Assembly: GCA_020832405.1 (NCBI GenBank)
Contig: JAFIET010000005.1
Location: forward strand, 1 to 64,000
DNA: 64,000 nt
Source: Balneolales bacterium
GTDB lineage: Bacteria > Bacteroidota > Rhodothermia > Balneolales > Cyclonatronaceae
Direction: 5' to 3'
In this document: positions 18,008 to 25,959 of the stretch, one piece after another
Layout of the letters: every line of letters begins with the position of its first letter
How positions within the stretch are numbered: the first letter of the stretch is position 1
The notes under the pieces: model-generated
What the model saw: the letters and a program-made list of their open reading frames with translations, nothing else
What the model was told of the DNA's origin: nothing
The model's database searches: none
Translations under genes and position numbers: made by a program

Positions 18008-18907
18008 TTAGTTGTCCTTTTTTTGCTGCATTTTGCTGCAAAGCCAGCTGTACCAGCTGTCCAGCCCTTCGCCGGATGTGCAGCTAAGCTCGAAGAAGAT
18101 CAGCTTTGGATTTACTTTGCGGGCGTTCGCTTTTGCTTTTTCCAGATCGAAGGGTACGTAAGGTAGCAGATCGGTTTTGTTAATGACGCACACAGCCGAG
18201 CTGTGAAACATATCAGGGTATTTCACAGGCTTGTCGTCTCCTTCGGTTACGCTCATGATAACGACACGAACCTCTTCACCTAAATCAAACATGGCCGGAC
18301 AAACCAGGTTCCCGACATTTTCGATGAACAAAACGCTGTTTTCGGCAGGCTTCAGTTCCTGAAGGGCGTGCAGTACCATGTGGGCATCGAGGTGGCATCC
18401 CTTGCCTGTGTTGATCTGAACGGCGGGGGTGCCCGTAGCACGAATTCGGTCGGCGTCGTTGCTTGTGTGCTGATCTCCTTCAATTACTGCAAAATTGAGC
18501 TCACCTTTCAGGTCGGTAAGGGTTCTTTCGAGCAGCTGTGTTTTCCCCGAGCCCGGCGAGCTTACGAGGTTCAGGGCCAGGATGCCTTTTGCATCACAAT
18601 AGCCCCGGTTGCGCTCAGCGAGTAGTTTGTTTTCGTAAAGAACATCCCGCTCAAGCTGAAGCAGCCTCCCGCCGGTGTCCTGAACGGGTTCATGAGTGTG
18701 ATGATGTTGGTTATCATGATGATCAAGATGATCATCATGCTGGCCGCTATGGCCCGACCCGGCTACGCCTGTGATTCCGTGACTGTGCCCGTGCGCGTGC
18801 GCATGTCCGTGATCGGGGGCATGGGCATGGTCATGCCCATGAGTGTGGCTGTGATGATGGAGGTTTGTGCGGCTTTCAGGGGCGCCGCACCCGCAGGTGA
18901 TGCACAT
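18008..18907 (-). CDS. hypB: Hydrogenase nickel-incorporation GTPase HypB with His-rich N-terminus
   Basis: GTPase that supplies nickel to the HoxH precursor together with HypA. It begins MCITCGCG, the high-affinity metal motif, followed by a histidine-rich tract (about residues 17-73, more than twenty His, many as HxH or HGH) that should store Ni2+ or Zn2+. The G domain has the P-loop SSPGSGKTQL, the ENVGNLVCPAMFDLGE metal-binding switch and NKTDLLPY for guanine specificity. It is 299 residues; the His tract explains the extra length. It lies 12 bases after hypA. Confidence 0.96.
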   Translation of the reverse strand: MCITCGCGAPESRTNLHHHSHTHGHDHAHAPDHGHAHAHGHSHGITGVAGSGHSGQHDDHLDHHDNQHHHTHEPVQDTGGRLLQLERDVLYENKLLAERNRGYCDAKGILALNLVSSPGSGKTQLLERTLTDLKGELNFAVIEGDQHTSNDADRIRATGTPAVQINTGKGCHLDAHMVLHALQELKPAENSVLFIENVGNLVCPAMFDLGEEVRVVIMSVTEGDDKPVKYPDMFHSSAVCVINKTDLLPYVPFDLEKAKANARKVNPKLIFFELSCTSGEGLDSWYSWLCSKMQQKKDN

Positions 18908-18919
18908 AAAATTAGGGGC

Positions 18920-19354
18920 TTAAAATTTTTTGGGTGATGGCTTTGAAGCCGCCACGGGCTGTGTGAGCGGTTCAGCTGCAGCTTCATTGGGATGCAGGCT
19001 GAAGGCAGGCTCATCTTCGAGCCGAAGGCTGCATACCCGCAGAGACTGTCCCTGCCGTATTTCAGGGCCAAACAGGCCGCAGCCGGGGCAGGGCTCGTAC
19101 AGCTGCTTTATTTCGAATACAAGGCCGCAGCCGGTACATGCTGCTTCGCCGGGCAGGTAGCGGATAGTACAGCGGGCGTGTTCGAGCATGCTGCCGCGAA
19201 CAGCCTGTTTCCAGGCGAAGCGGAAAGCAGCGGGCTCAATCGAACTGAGCCGGCCGATTTCCAGACTGATGGCTGATATACGATGCGCACCTGCTATCCG
19301 GGCTTCCTTTTCGGCAATTTCCACAATATTCAGTACTATGGAAAATTCATGCAC
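18920..19354 (-). CDS. hypA: Hydrogenase nickel chaperone HypA
   Basis: Nickel and zinc metallochaperone that partners HypB. It starts MHEFS with the Ni-binding His2; the zinc site is formed by CTGC and CPGC in the second half. The usual length is about 115 residues; this one has 144 because of a 30-residue Pro/Ala-rich tail (after SLRVCSLRLEDEP) of unknown purpose. Its start overlaps the end of the upstream small membrane gene by 8 bases, implying coupled translation. Confidence 0.95.
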   Translation of the reverse strand: MHEFSIVLNIVEIAEKEARIAGAHRISAISLEIGRLSSIEPAAFRFAWKQAVRGSMLEHARCTIRYLPGEAACTGCGLVFEIKQLYEPCPGCGLFGPEIRQGQSLRVCSLRLEDEPAFSLHPNEAAAEPLTQPVAASKPSPKKF

Positions 19355-19574
19355 GGGCTGCTTCCTTTTTGCGGCGTTTCGCCATCATCCAACCGAAGGA
19401 AAGGCCGACCATCAGCACAACAGAGAGCAGTACAATGGCGTGCATGGGTTCGGTGAGGTAGTGCATAAGCGAATGCCCTTCAGTATCCCCGTGACCGGGA
19501 TGGGCCAAAGCTTTGCTGTGCAATAAAAACAGGCTTGTGAAGCATGTAAAAACGTAAATGAAGAAGGATTTCAT
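19347..19574 (-). CDS. Tiny HupE/UreJ-like membrane protein in hydrogenase operon
   Basis: A 75-residue protein: a cleavable-looking signal (about 1-24, ending SKALA), then the mature start HPGHGDTEGHSLMHYLTEPM, one transmembrane helix (AIVLLSVVLMVGLSFGWMM) and a basic tail (AKRRKKEAARA). HPGHG directly after a signal peptide followed by a histidine-containing H-LT-H stretch is the start of HupE/UreJ nickel permeases, but here only that N-terminal portion remains. The gene sits 3 bases after the protease gene and overlaps hypA, so it is firmly part of the hydrogenase operon. A role in periplasmic nickel capture or delivery is inferred. It is too small to be a full HupE permease. Confidence 0.8.
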   Translation of the reverse strand: MKSFFIYVFTCFTSLFLLHSKALAHPGHGDTEGHSLMHYLTEPMHAIVLLSVVLMVGLSFGWMMAKRRKKEAARA

Positions 19575-19577
19575 AGT

Positions 19578-20063
19578 TCAGGGATTTACAGATGATGGTT
19601 TTGGGAGGCGTGAAACGGCTTTGTTTTTGATACCAAAATGCGCGCGCAGAAGCCGGAGCGCTGACATTAGATTTTTTTCCCCCTCTTCGCTGAGGCCGGA
19701 GCCGAGCGCCCACTGCCGCCCTGTTATGGCAAGTACGTAAGCTTTCGGCCGCTGTCCGTAAAGTGTTTCGCAAAGGTAAAGCACGGCTTCCGGACTTTGC
19801 AGATGGGAGGAAAAAAAGTAAGTTTCGGCAGGCTCACAAGCTGAAAGGCGTGCACCGTTTGGCAGCTGCGTTTCGGTAGCATCGGCAAAAATAACTTCGT
19901 TGAATCCGGCTATGAGAGCGGCATCTTCTACCTGTAACTGAAAACGGTGGCCGGTTTCAACCTCCGGCGGCAGTGCAGGCTGAATTTCATCCAAAACCCG
20001 CCACCCCAGGCCGTCGTCGCCCCGGCTTGCGTTGCCGATTCCTATGAGCAGGGTTCGTTTCAT
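19578..20063 (-). CDS. hoxW: Hydrogenase maturation protease (HoxW type)
   Basis: Endopeptidase of the HybD/HoxW family that removes the C-terminal extension of the large subunit after nickel insertion. It has 161 residues with GIGNASRGDDGLG at the N-terminus (acidic metal ligand), a second acidic ligand in IFADATET and the third ligand His in SSHLQSPEAV. It starts 6 bases after the hoxH stop. Its substrate HoxH has Gln at the position where this family normally cuts after His, so any co-variation in its recognition loop is of interest. Confidence 0.9.
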   Translation of the reverse strand: MKRTLLIGIGNASRGDDGLGWRVLDEIQPALPPEVETGHRFQLQVEDAALIAGFNEVIFADATETQLPNGARLSACEPAETYFFSSHLQSPEAVLYLCETLYGQRPKAYVLAITGRQWALGSGLSEEGEKNLMSALRLLRAHFGIKNKAVSRLPKPSSVNP

Positions 20064-20069
20064 ATCGCC

Positions 20070-21530
20070 CTAATTTTTTTCGACCGTTTGCAGCAGCTCT
20101 CCGCCAGCGCTGTACAGCTCGGCCCTGAGAGGCATTTTTCCCATAGCCTGAGTGGCACAGCTCAGGCAGGGATCATAGGCGCGAATGGCAACTTCTACGG
20201 CATTGAGCATGCCGTCGGTGATTTCGCCCTTTCCGCTGATTGTTTTACCGGCTACTTCCCGCACGGCCCGGTTCATGGCATCGTTGTTGTGTGTGGTCGA
20301 TACGATCAGGTTACAGCGGGTAATGAGGCCGCCCTCATCAATTTCGTAATCGTGGGTTAGGGTGCCCCGCGGTGCTTCTATGATGCCGATGCCTTTGCGC
20401 CTTGGTGAGCCGGTGCGTACAAGGTTGTTCTCTTCAAGGATTTGTGGATCGTGCAAAAGCTCCCGCATCACTTCAGCAGCATGCAGGGTTTCAATGAGGC
20501 GGGCCCAGTGGGTGTACATACTGCGGTTGCAGGGTGCCTGCTCTGAAAAAGCGAAAAACGTTTGCCGGGCTGCTTCAGCGAGCGGACTTGGGATGTAATC
20601 ACAAACATTTAGCCGGGCAAGCGGCCCGACCCGGTTCCAGCCCTGCTTCCGGCCCAGCGCTTTCAGGTAGGGGAATTTCATGTAGGACCAGCGCTCAACT
20701 GCTTCGGAAAAATACTGCGCGTAATCATCGGCGGGTACGTCGTTGAGGGTAACCCGACCCTGTGCGTCTTTGGCACGCAGCAGCCCGTCGTACAGCTCGA
20801 GTGCGCCCTCGGGTGAAACCATGCCCAAATGGCCGGACGGGAAGTTTGCAAAATCATCCAGAAAAGCGCGGTTTTGCTGATGGTATCCCAGCATAAACTC
20901 CGTCATCTGCTTCGACCAGGCAATCATGGTTTCAATACCGGGCAGGCCGTTACCATCTCCTTCCAGAAAAAGCTGCCGCGCTTCTTTGGTGAACGTTTTG
21001 TACACGCCGCCCGGAACTGCAAGGGTGCCGTGTATTTTTTTGCCCGCCAGCGCCTTTATCAGTTCCTGACCGTATTTACGCATGGTTATGCCTTTCAGTG
21101 CAAGTTCCCGGTTTGCGACCGCTACGGCTACAACATTGCGCTTTTCGACCGGGGCATCAAGCCCGAAAAGCAGATCGGGAGATGCCAGATAAAAAAAGTG
21201 CAGGGCGTGCGACTGAAACATCTGTGCATAGTGCAGGAGTTTTCGCAGTTTGAAAGCCGCCGGGGGCAGCTCAGCCGGATCAATACCAACCAGCTGATCT
21301 ACCGCTTTGGAGGCAGCGAGATGATGGCTTACCGGGCAGATTCCGCAAAGGCGCTGTACCAGGTTGGGTACCTGCCAGTACGGCGTTCCCTGAATGAAGC
21401 GTTCAAAGCCGCGAAACTCCACGATGTGGAAGAAGCTTTCCGCTACGTTTCCGTGCTCATCCAGGTGAATGGTTACCCGGCCATGACCTTCAACGCGGGT
21501 TACGGGATCGATAGTGATGGTTCGGCTCAT
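20070..21530 (-). CDS. hoxH: NAD-linked [NiFe] hydrogenase large subunit HoxH
   Basis: A 486-residue catalytic subunit carrying the NiFe(CN)2CO centre. The L1 motif is RLCGICPVSHH (60-70, ligands Cys62 and Cys65); the L2 motif is DPCLSCATQ (453-461, ligands Cys455 and Cys458). VEFRGFERFIQG near 37 and EAPRGTLTHDY are typical of the soluble NAD-reducing group 3d enzymes. The precursor keeps a 25-residue C-terminal extension after residue 461. The last residue of the L2 motif, His in nearly all relatives and the protease cleavage point, is Gln here (codon 20148-20150). It lies 15 bases behind hoxUY and 6 before the protease gene. Confidence 0.96.
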   Translation of the reverse strand: MSRTITIDPVTRVEGHGRVTIHLDEHGNVAESFFHIVEFRGFERFIQGTPYWQVPNLVQRLCGICPVSHHLAASKAVDQLVGIDPAELPPAAFKLRKLLHYAQMFQSHALHFFYLASPDLLFGLDAPVEKRNVVAVAVANRELALKGITMRKYGQELIKALAGKKIHGTLAVPGGVYKTFTKEARQLFLEGDGNGLPGIETMIAWSKQMTEFMLGYHQQNRAFLDDFANFPSGHLGMVSPEGALELYDGLLRAKDAQGRVTLNDVPADDYAQYFSEAVERWSYMKFPYLKALGRKQGWNRVGPLARLNVCDYIPSPLAEAARQTFFAFSEQAPCNRSMYTHWARLIETLHAAEVMRELLHDPQILEENNLVRTGSPRRKGIGIIEAPRGTLTHDYEIDEGGLITRCNLIVSTTHNNDAMNRAVREVAGKTISGKGEITDGMLNAVEVAIRAYDPCLSCATQAMGKMPLRAELYSAGGELLQTVEKN

Positions 21531-21545
21531 AGAGCTTTCTCCCGG

Positions 21546-22817
21546 TTAATCGTACTTAAATTCATTGTAGAGAATGGAGAATTTTTCGCCCCAAAGCAGG
21601 TTTTTAACCGCTTTCCAGATGTGCTGTGCGTCGGGCGGACAGCCGGGGATGTTGTAGTCGATTTTTACAACTTCACGGCAGGCATAAACCCGGTTGAGCA
21701 GCTTTGGAAGCTCTTTGTGATAAGGCACCAGGGCTGTTTCGGCATCGTTGGTGCTGCAGTTGAGGTAAGCTTCCTCGAGGCACTCGCCCAGCGGCAGCTG
21801 GTTCCGCATGGCCGGAAGGCCTCCCCAGATGGCACACTCCCCAACTGAAACCAGGATATCGCAGTGCTCACGGAAAGCACGAAGGGTCTCAATATTTTCA
21901 TCGTTGCAGCACCCTCCCTCAATAATTCCCAGATCGCAGCGCCCGCTAAATTTTTTTATATCGTTGATGGGCGACTTGTCGAACTCAACAAGCTCAACGA
22001 GCTCAAGCAGTTCAGTGTCGATATCGAGCATACTCATGTGGCAGCCAAAACAGCCGGCCAGCGAAGTTGTGGCGATGCGTTTTTTCTCTTTCGTTTCGCT
22101 GCTTTTGGCATAGGCCCGCTGCGGGATAAAGTCAGTTCGGGTTGATTTCATATCGAACTTCCGCTGACCAAAAGGTTTGCCCAGGCTTTCGCCGCGCACG
22201 ATGATGGCACCAGTGGGGCAAATCCGCATGGCTTCACGGGCCTGCTCTGTGCTAAGAAGTGCTTCCTGTTCGTAATCGATACCTACAAGCGTGTCGTTGC
22301 CCCGGTTCTGATAGCTGAACACACGCTTTCCGTTGTCGGTGCGCACTTCTTCTACACAGCGCATACACTTGATGCAGCGGTTGTGTTCAAGCAGCATCCG
22401 GCGGGCCTGCCAGTCAATTTTGTGGTCTGTGAAAAGATGCGGAAACCGGCTCACTGAAATGCCGAGCTCGTAGCCCATATGCTGTAAATCGCAGTCACCG
22501 CTTTTTTCACAGGCCGGGCATATATGATTGCCTTCGGCGAACATCATTTCTACCAGTGCCTTGCGCATATCTTTCAGTTCTTCTGTGCCGACTTCAATCA
22601 CCATGCCCTCGCGTACTTTTTCGGTACAGGCCGGTCCGTAGCGCCCGTTTACCTTGCAGGTACAGGTACGGCAGGTGCCCAGCGGCTGATCCATGTTTTT
22701 AAAATAGCACAGTGAGGGGATGAAGATGTCGTTTTCGGCCGCAACATCAACCAGATTTTTGCCCTCATCGGCCAGAATGGTGCGGCCGTCTATGCTAAGG
22801 GTAACATGCTTGTTCAT
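21546..22817 (-). CDS. Fused HoxU-HoxY: diaphorase Fe-S subunit joined to hydrogenase small subunit
   Basis: A 423-residue single reading frame. Residues 1 to about 232 are HoxU, the NuoG-like electron-transfer subunit: [2Fe-2S] ligands Cys37, Cys49, Cys52, Cys64; a His98/Cys100/Cys103/Cys109 site; Cys148, Cys151, Cys154 with Cys200 for a [4Fe-4S] cluster; it ends at the family-typical KPFGQRKFD. Residues 233-245 are a polar linker (around SSETKEKKR). Residues 246-423 are HoxY, the small subunit: cluster ligands in GCFGCHMSMLD (Cys256, Cys259), GECAIWGG (Cys328) and PGCPPD (Cys393). In known enzymes these are two adjacent genes, hoxU and hoxY. No stop codon or frameshift separates them here. 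The fusion would place the diaphorase-to-hydrogenase electron path in one chain. Confidence 0.93.
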   Translation of the reverse strand: MNKHVTLSIDGRTILADEGKNLVDVAAENDIFIPSLCYFKNMDQPLGTCRTCTCKVNGRYGPACTEKVREGMVIEVGTEELKDMRKALVEMMFAEGNHICPACEKSGDCDLQHMGYELGISVSRFPHLFTDHKIDWQARRMLLEHNRCIKCMRCVEEVRTDNGKRVFSYQNRGNDTLVGIDYEQEALLSTEQAREAMRICPTGAIIVRGESLGKPFGQRKFDMKSTRTDFIPQRAYAKSSETKEKKRIATTSLAGCFGCHMSMLDIDTELLELVELVEFDKSPINDIKKFSGRCDLGIIEGGCCNDENIETLRAFREHCDILVSVGECAIWGGLPAMRNQLPLGECLEEAYLNCSTNDAETALVPYHKELPKLLNRVYACREVVKIDYNIPGCPPDAQHIWKAVKNLLWGEKFSILYNEFKYD

Positions 22818-22835
22818 AGGGTGGCTCCTGAGCGG

Positions 22836-24611
22836 CTAAGATTTATAGGCTTCATAATCGGCGGTTGCGCCCTCAAGATCGAATTTCATGTTGAGGCGTT
22901 TATCTGCAGGGTCGGTATGGCTTTCGAAATAGTAAGCGAATTTTTTTAGAGCCGTTTCAATGCTGTTGGTAGCCGTTTTACCCAGCCCGCAGCGGCTTGT
23001 CATGCGCATTAGCCGGCCCCACTGCCTTAGCTCGTCGAGGTCTTCATTTGTGGCAAGCCCGTCGCGGATGCGCTCGAGTTTGCGCTCTACAATGAAGTTA
23101 CCGGCACGGCAGGGTGTGCAGATCCCGCAGGATTCCTTTTTGTAGAAATCAGCATAGTTGAGCAGAATTTCGATGATGTCCCGGTTTTTACTGAAAATCG
23201 TAAGGGCACCCCCGCAGCGGATGTGCTGCGTTAGCATGGAGTCGAACATGGCAATGGGTACATCCAGATCATCAAGGCTGAGCACTGTACCGGACGGGCC
23301 GCTTTCCTGAATGTACCAGGGGTGTTCGGCTTCGCACAGGCTGAGCAGTTGTCGCAGCGTAGTGCCCCAGTTAATCTCGTAAATGCCCGGCTTGCGGCAG
23401 TCGCCTGAAACGCTGATCAGTTTGGTACCGGAGGAGCGCTCAATGCCGTACGACTGATAGTTTTCAACACCGTGCTGCAGGATGCGGGCTGCTGCGCTGA
23501 AGGTTTCCACGTTGTTAACTACCGTTGGCAGCTGCAGGTAACCCCGCTGCACCGGGAAGAACCATTTGGTACGCGGCTCTCCCCGCTTGCCTTCGGCGGA
23601 TTCAATCAGTGCGGTTTCCTCACCGCAAACATAAGAACCTGCACCGATTTGCAGGCGGATGTCGAAATGGAAATCCTTTAACCCGCAACAGTCCCGGCCA
23701 AGCAGCTTTTTGTTGCGGTAGCGCTCAAGCAGCTCAAGCAACGGTTTTTGCAGCCATTGATATTCGGCACGCAGGTAAATCAGCCCGAAATTTGCACCAA
23801 TAGCCCGTGCGCAGGCTGTCATGCCTTCAATTACAGTTTCCGGTACTTTTTGCAGCAATATGCGGTCTTTGAACGTGCCCGGCTCACCCTCATCGGCGTT
23901 GCAGATCACAACTTTATTACCGGTCGGCTGATCGGCAGCGGCCTGCCATTTCATCCAGGTGGGGTAAAAGGCCCCTCCTCGCCCGGCAAGCTTGGTTGTT
24001 TTCAGAGCTCCGATGATGGTATCCGGGCTGTTTGTTTTGAGTTTGGAAACGGCATCACCAGGAGTAAACGCTGTGAAGAAAATTCCGGGCCGCTCACCGG
24101 CGGTGTAGCGGATCGGTGCAGCGGGTTCATCACAAAGTGTTTCAACGGGGGCGCCTTTTTTTAGAGCAGCAATGATTTCCCGGATGCGCAGGGCATTGAG
24201 GCGGGTGAAGGGGTGGAAGTTAATGAGTGCAGCCGGCTCCTGATCGCACAGCCCGATGCAGGGCGTGGCGTAGAGTCCGAAGGTTTCGGTTGCGTCAGTA
24301 GTGCCGTGGCGGGCGCCGGTTTCCCGCTCAAACGCCCGGATAATGCGATCGTAGCCGCTAATGCGGGAAGTCATGCTGTCGTTTACATAAATGGTAAACT
24401 TGCCGGCATGTTTGCGGTGGAAAAAATGATAGAATGATACAACGCCCTCAACCTCAATTGCTGAAATACTGAATTCGCCGGCGAGCCGGCGGATATCTGT
24501 ATCGGAGATGAAACGCTGCCGGTTTTGAATCTCCCAAAGCCGGTCGAGCATGCGGGTTCGGGCGGGTTCAGCGAAACCCGTGTTATGCAGGATGGTGCCT
24601 TGTTGAACCAT
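22836..24611 (-). CDS. hoxF: Hydrogenase diaphorase subunit HoxF (NuoE-NuoF-like fusion)
   Basis: A 591-residue FMN- and NAD(H)-binding subunit. Residues 1 to about 155 are a NuoE-like thioredoxin fold, then a NuoF-like domain: FMN motifs NADEGEPGTFKDR and GAGSYVCGEETALIES, and the [4Fe-4S] ligands in ESCGICTPC plus the Cys in TSRCGLG. The layout matches the Cupriavidus-type HoxF of about 600 residues. In the E-like domain only Cys118 and Cys122 (TPCIGLCDQ) remain; the first cysteine pair is replaced by VNDS, so that cluster is probably absent. The glycine loop reads GRGGAFYPTW instead of the usual GRGGAGFPTG. I choose ATG 24611; an in-frame TTG 15 bases upstream is less likely. It is 18 bases from hoxUY. 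Confidence 0.94.
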   Translation of the reverse strand: MVQQGTILHNTGFAEPARTRMLDRLWEIQNRQRFISDTDIRRLAGEFSISAIEVEGVVSFYHFFHRKHAGKFTIYVNDSMTSRISGYDRIIRAFERETGARHGTTDATETFGLYATPCIGLCDQEPAALINFHPFTRLNALRIREIIAALKKGAPVETLCDEPAAPIRYTAGERPGIFFTAFTPGDAVSKLKTNSPDTIIGALKTTKLAGRGGAFYPTWMKWQAAADQPTGNKVVICNADEGEPGTFKDRILLQKVPETVIEGMTACARAIGANFGLIYLRAEYQWLQKPLLELLERYRNKKLLGRDCCGLKDFHFDIRLQIGAGSYVCGEETALIESAEGKRGEPRTKWFFPVQRGYLQLPTVVNNVETFSAAARILQHGVENYQSYGIERSSGTKLISVSGDCRKPGIYEINWGTTLRQLLSLCEAEHPWYIQESGPSGTVLSLDDLDVPIAMFDSMLTQHIRCGGALTIFSKNRDIIEILLNYADFYKKESCGICTPCRAGNFIVERKLERIRDGLATNEDLDELRQWGRLMRMTSRCGLGKTATNSIETALKKFAYYFESHTDPADKRLNMKFDLEGATADYEAYKS

Positions 24612-24894
24612 TGTGAACAGCCTCAACAGTTTGGTTTTCCGGGTGAAGCGGGCTGCAAAGGGCAGGCCGCTTTCTGTTCCTGGCAGGCTATCGGACTGGA
24701 ATCTTTTGAATTTGCGTTTTATAGGTAGTTACAGCCGATAAGCTGCACTTGCGCTGCTTCCGGGAAGGTTCCGTGTGAGGAAAACTACAGAAGCATTATC
24801 CTTATAATCGAATCGTGATATTGTAATTATATTAATGATTTGTAATGATTCTTCCAAGTAAAACCACTGTACAAGAAAGTGAGCTGAAGGGCAT
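24612..24894 (-). promoter_or_regulatory. Probable promoter region of the hoxF-hoxUY-hoxH operon
   Basis: A 283-base gene-free gap between hypE and hoxF, the only large break in the hydrogenase block. It contains a very A/T-rich core (24800-24850) with three consecutive 10-base units resembling TGTAATGATT at 24822-24850, spaced one helical turn apart, and a TAATATAAT-like -10 candidate on the minus strand. It may let structural genes be transcribed separately from hypCDE. No known operator family is recognised. Confidence 0.45.
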
Positions 24895-25959
24895 TCAGCA
24901 GATGCGGGGCAGCAGTTCGCCGCGCATGGGCGGAAGCACCCGCCGGCCGCCGATGGTGCTGTTCAGTACAACAGGTGCCCGGAGGTCAGAACGAAGCCGG
25001 CCGATGAGGGCAGCCTGTTGCCCGAAACGATGGCTGCGCAGCAGTGCAAGGGCTTCTGTTGCTTTATGTGCTGCTACAGCGGCCACAAAAACACCTTCGT
25101 TAGCCACAAATAGCGGATCAAGACCGAGCATTTCACAGGCTCCGGCTACTTCTTGCTCTACCGGCAGGGCCGACTCCTCAATTTCAGCACTGAACCTGCT
25201 TTGAGATGTGATTTCGTGCAGGATGGTGCCCACTCCGCCCCGGGTTGCGTCGCGCATGAGGTGAAGGTCCGTTCCAAGAGCATCGCTCAGCATCCCGCAG
25301 ATTTCATGCAGAGGCTGTGTGTCGCTTTGGATGCTTGTTTCGAAACCGATGCCTTTGCGCCGGCTCATTACGGCAATGCCATGCCGGGCAAGAGGGCCGC
25401 TAACAAGCAGGCAGTCATTATCTTTTAAAAAAGAAACGCCAAGCTGTACACCGACCCGCAGGCGCCCGATGCCGCTTGTGTTAATGAAAATACCGTCCCC
25501 TTTTCCCCGCTCCAGAACTTTGGTGTCGCCGGTTACGATTGCTGCCCCGGCAGCGGCACAGCAGCGCCTGATGCTCTGCAGAATGCGAAGGAAGGATGCT
25601 GAGGAAAAGCCTTCTTCCAAAATAAACGCAAGCGACAGATACTGCGGTAGCGCTCCGCTTACGGCAAGGTCGTTTATGGTGCCGTTAACAGCAAGATCAC
25701 CTATATCGCCGCCGGGAAAAAACAGGGGGGAAACAACAAAAGTATCGGTGCTGAAGGCAAAGGGGCCTTCCACCTGTAAGATGGCGGCATCTTCCTGTTT
25801 TTGGAGCCAGTCGTTGTTCAGGCATTCAAACACGTACTGTTGAAGCAGCTGCCGCATCTGTGTGCCGCCGCTGCCATGGCTGAGCGTAATTTGTGTAAAC
25901 TCAGCCGCCGGAGCCGCACAGCTGAGCTTTACGACGGGGCGTTTGTCTTCAGCTTTCAT
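24895..25959 (-). CDS. hypE: Hydrogenase maturation protein HypE
   Basis: Dehydrates the carbamoyl group received from HypF on its C-terminal Cys to a thiocyanate, the CN donor for the active-site iron. It belongs to the PurM/SelD ATP-binding superfamily: LSHGSGGTQM at the start, GGDIGDLAVNGTINDLAVSG, VTGDTKVLERGKGDG and MRDATRGGVGTILHE. It ends in LPRIC with the essential terminal cysteine. The start is ATG 25959, overlapping hypD by 11 bases; an upstream in-frame start at 25995 would overlap 47 bases and lacks homology. 354 residues. Confidence 0.96.
   Translation of the reverse strand: MKAEDKRPVVKLSCAAPAAEFTQITLSHGSGGTQMRQLLQQYVFECLNNDWLQKQEDAAILQVEGPFAFSTDTFVVSPLFFPGGDIGDLAVNGTINDLAVSGALPQYLSLAFILEEGFSSASFLRILQSIRRCCAAAGAAIVTGDTKVLERGKGDGIFINTSGIGRLRVGVQLGVSFLKDNDCLLVSGPLARHGIAVMSRRKGIGFETSIQSDTQPLHEICGMLSDALGTDLHLMRDATRGGVGTILHEITSQSRFSAEIEESALPVEQEVAGACEMLGLDPLFVANEGVFVAAVAAHKATEALALLRSHRFGQQAALIGRLRSDLRAPVVLNSTIGGRRVLPPMRGELLPRIC

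Noticed and set aside
20829-21848. A 339-codon open frame on the plus strand opposite hoxH
   Set aside because: It lies antisense to hoxH and hoxUY, which carry all expected motifs, and its translation shows no recognisable motif or start context.
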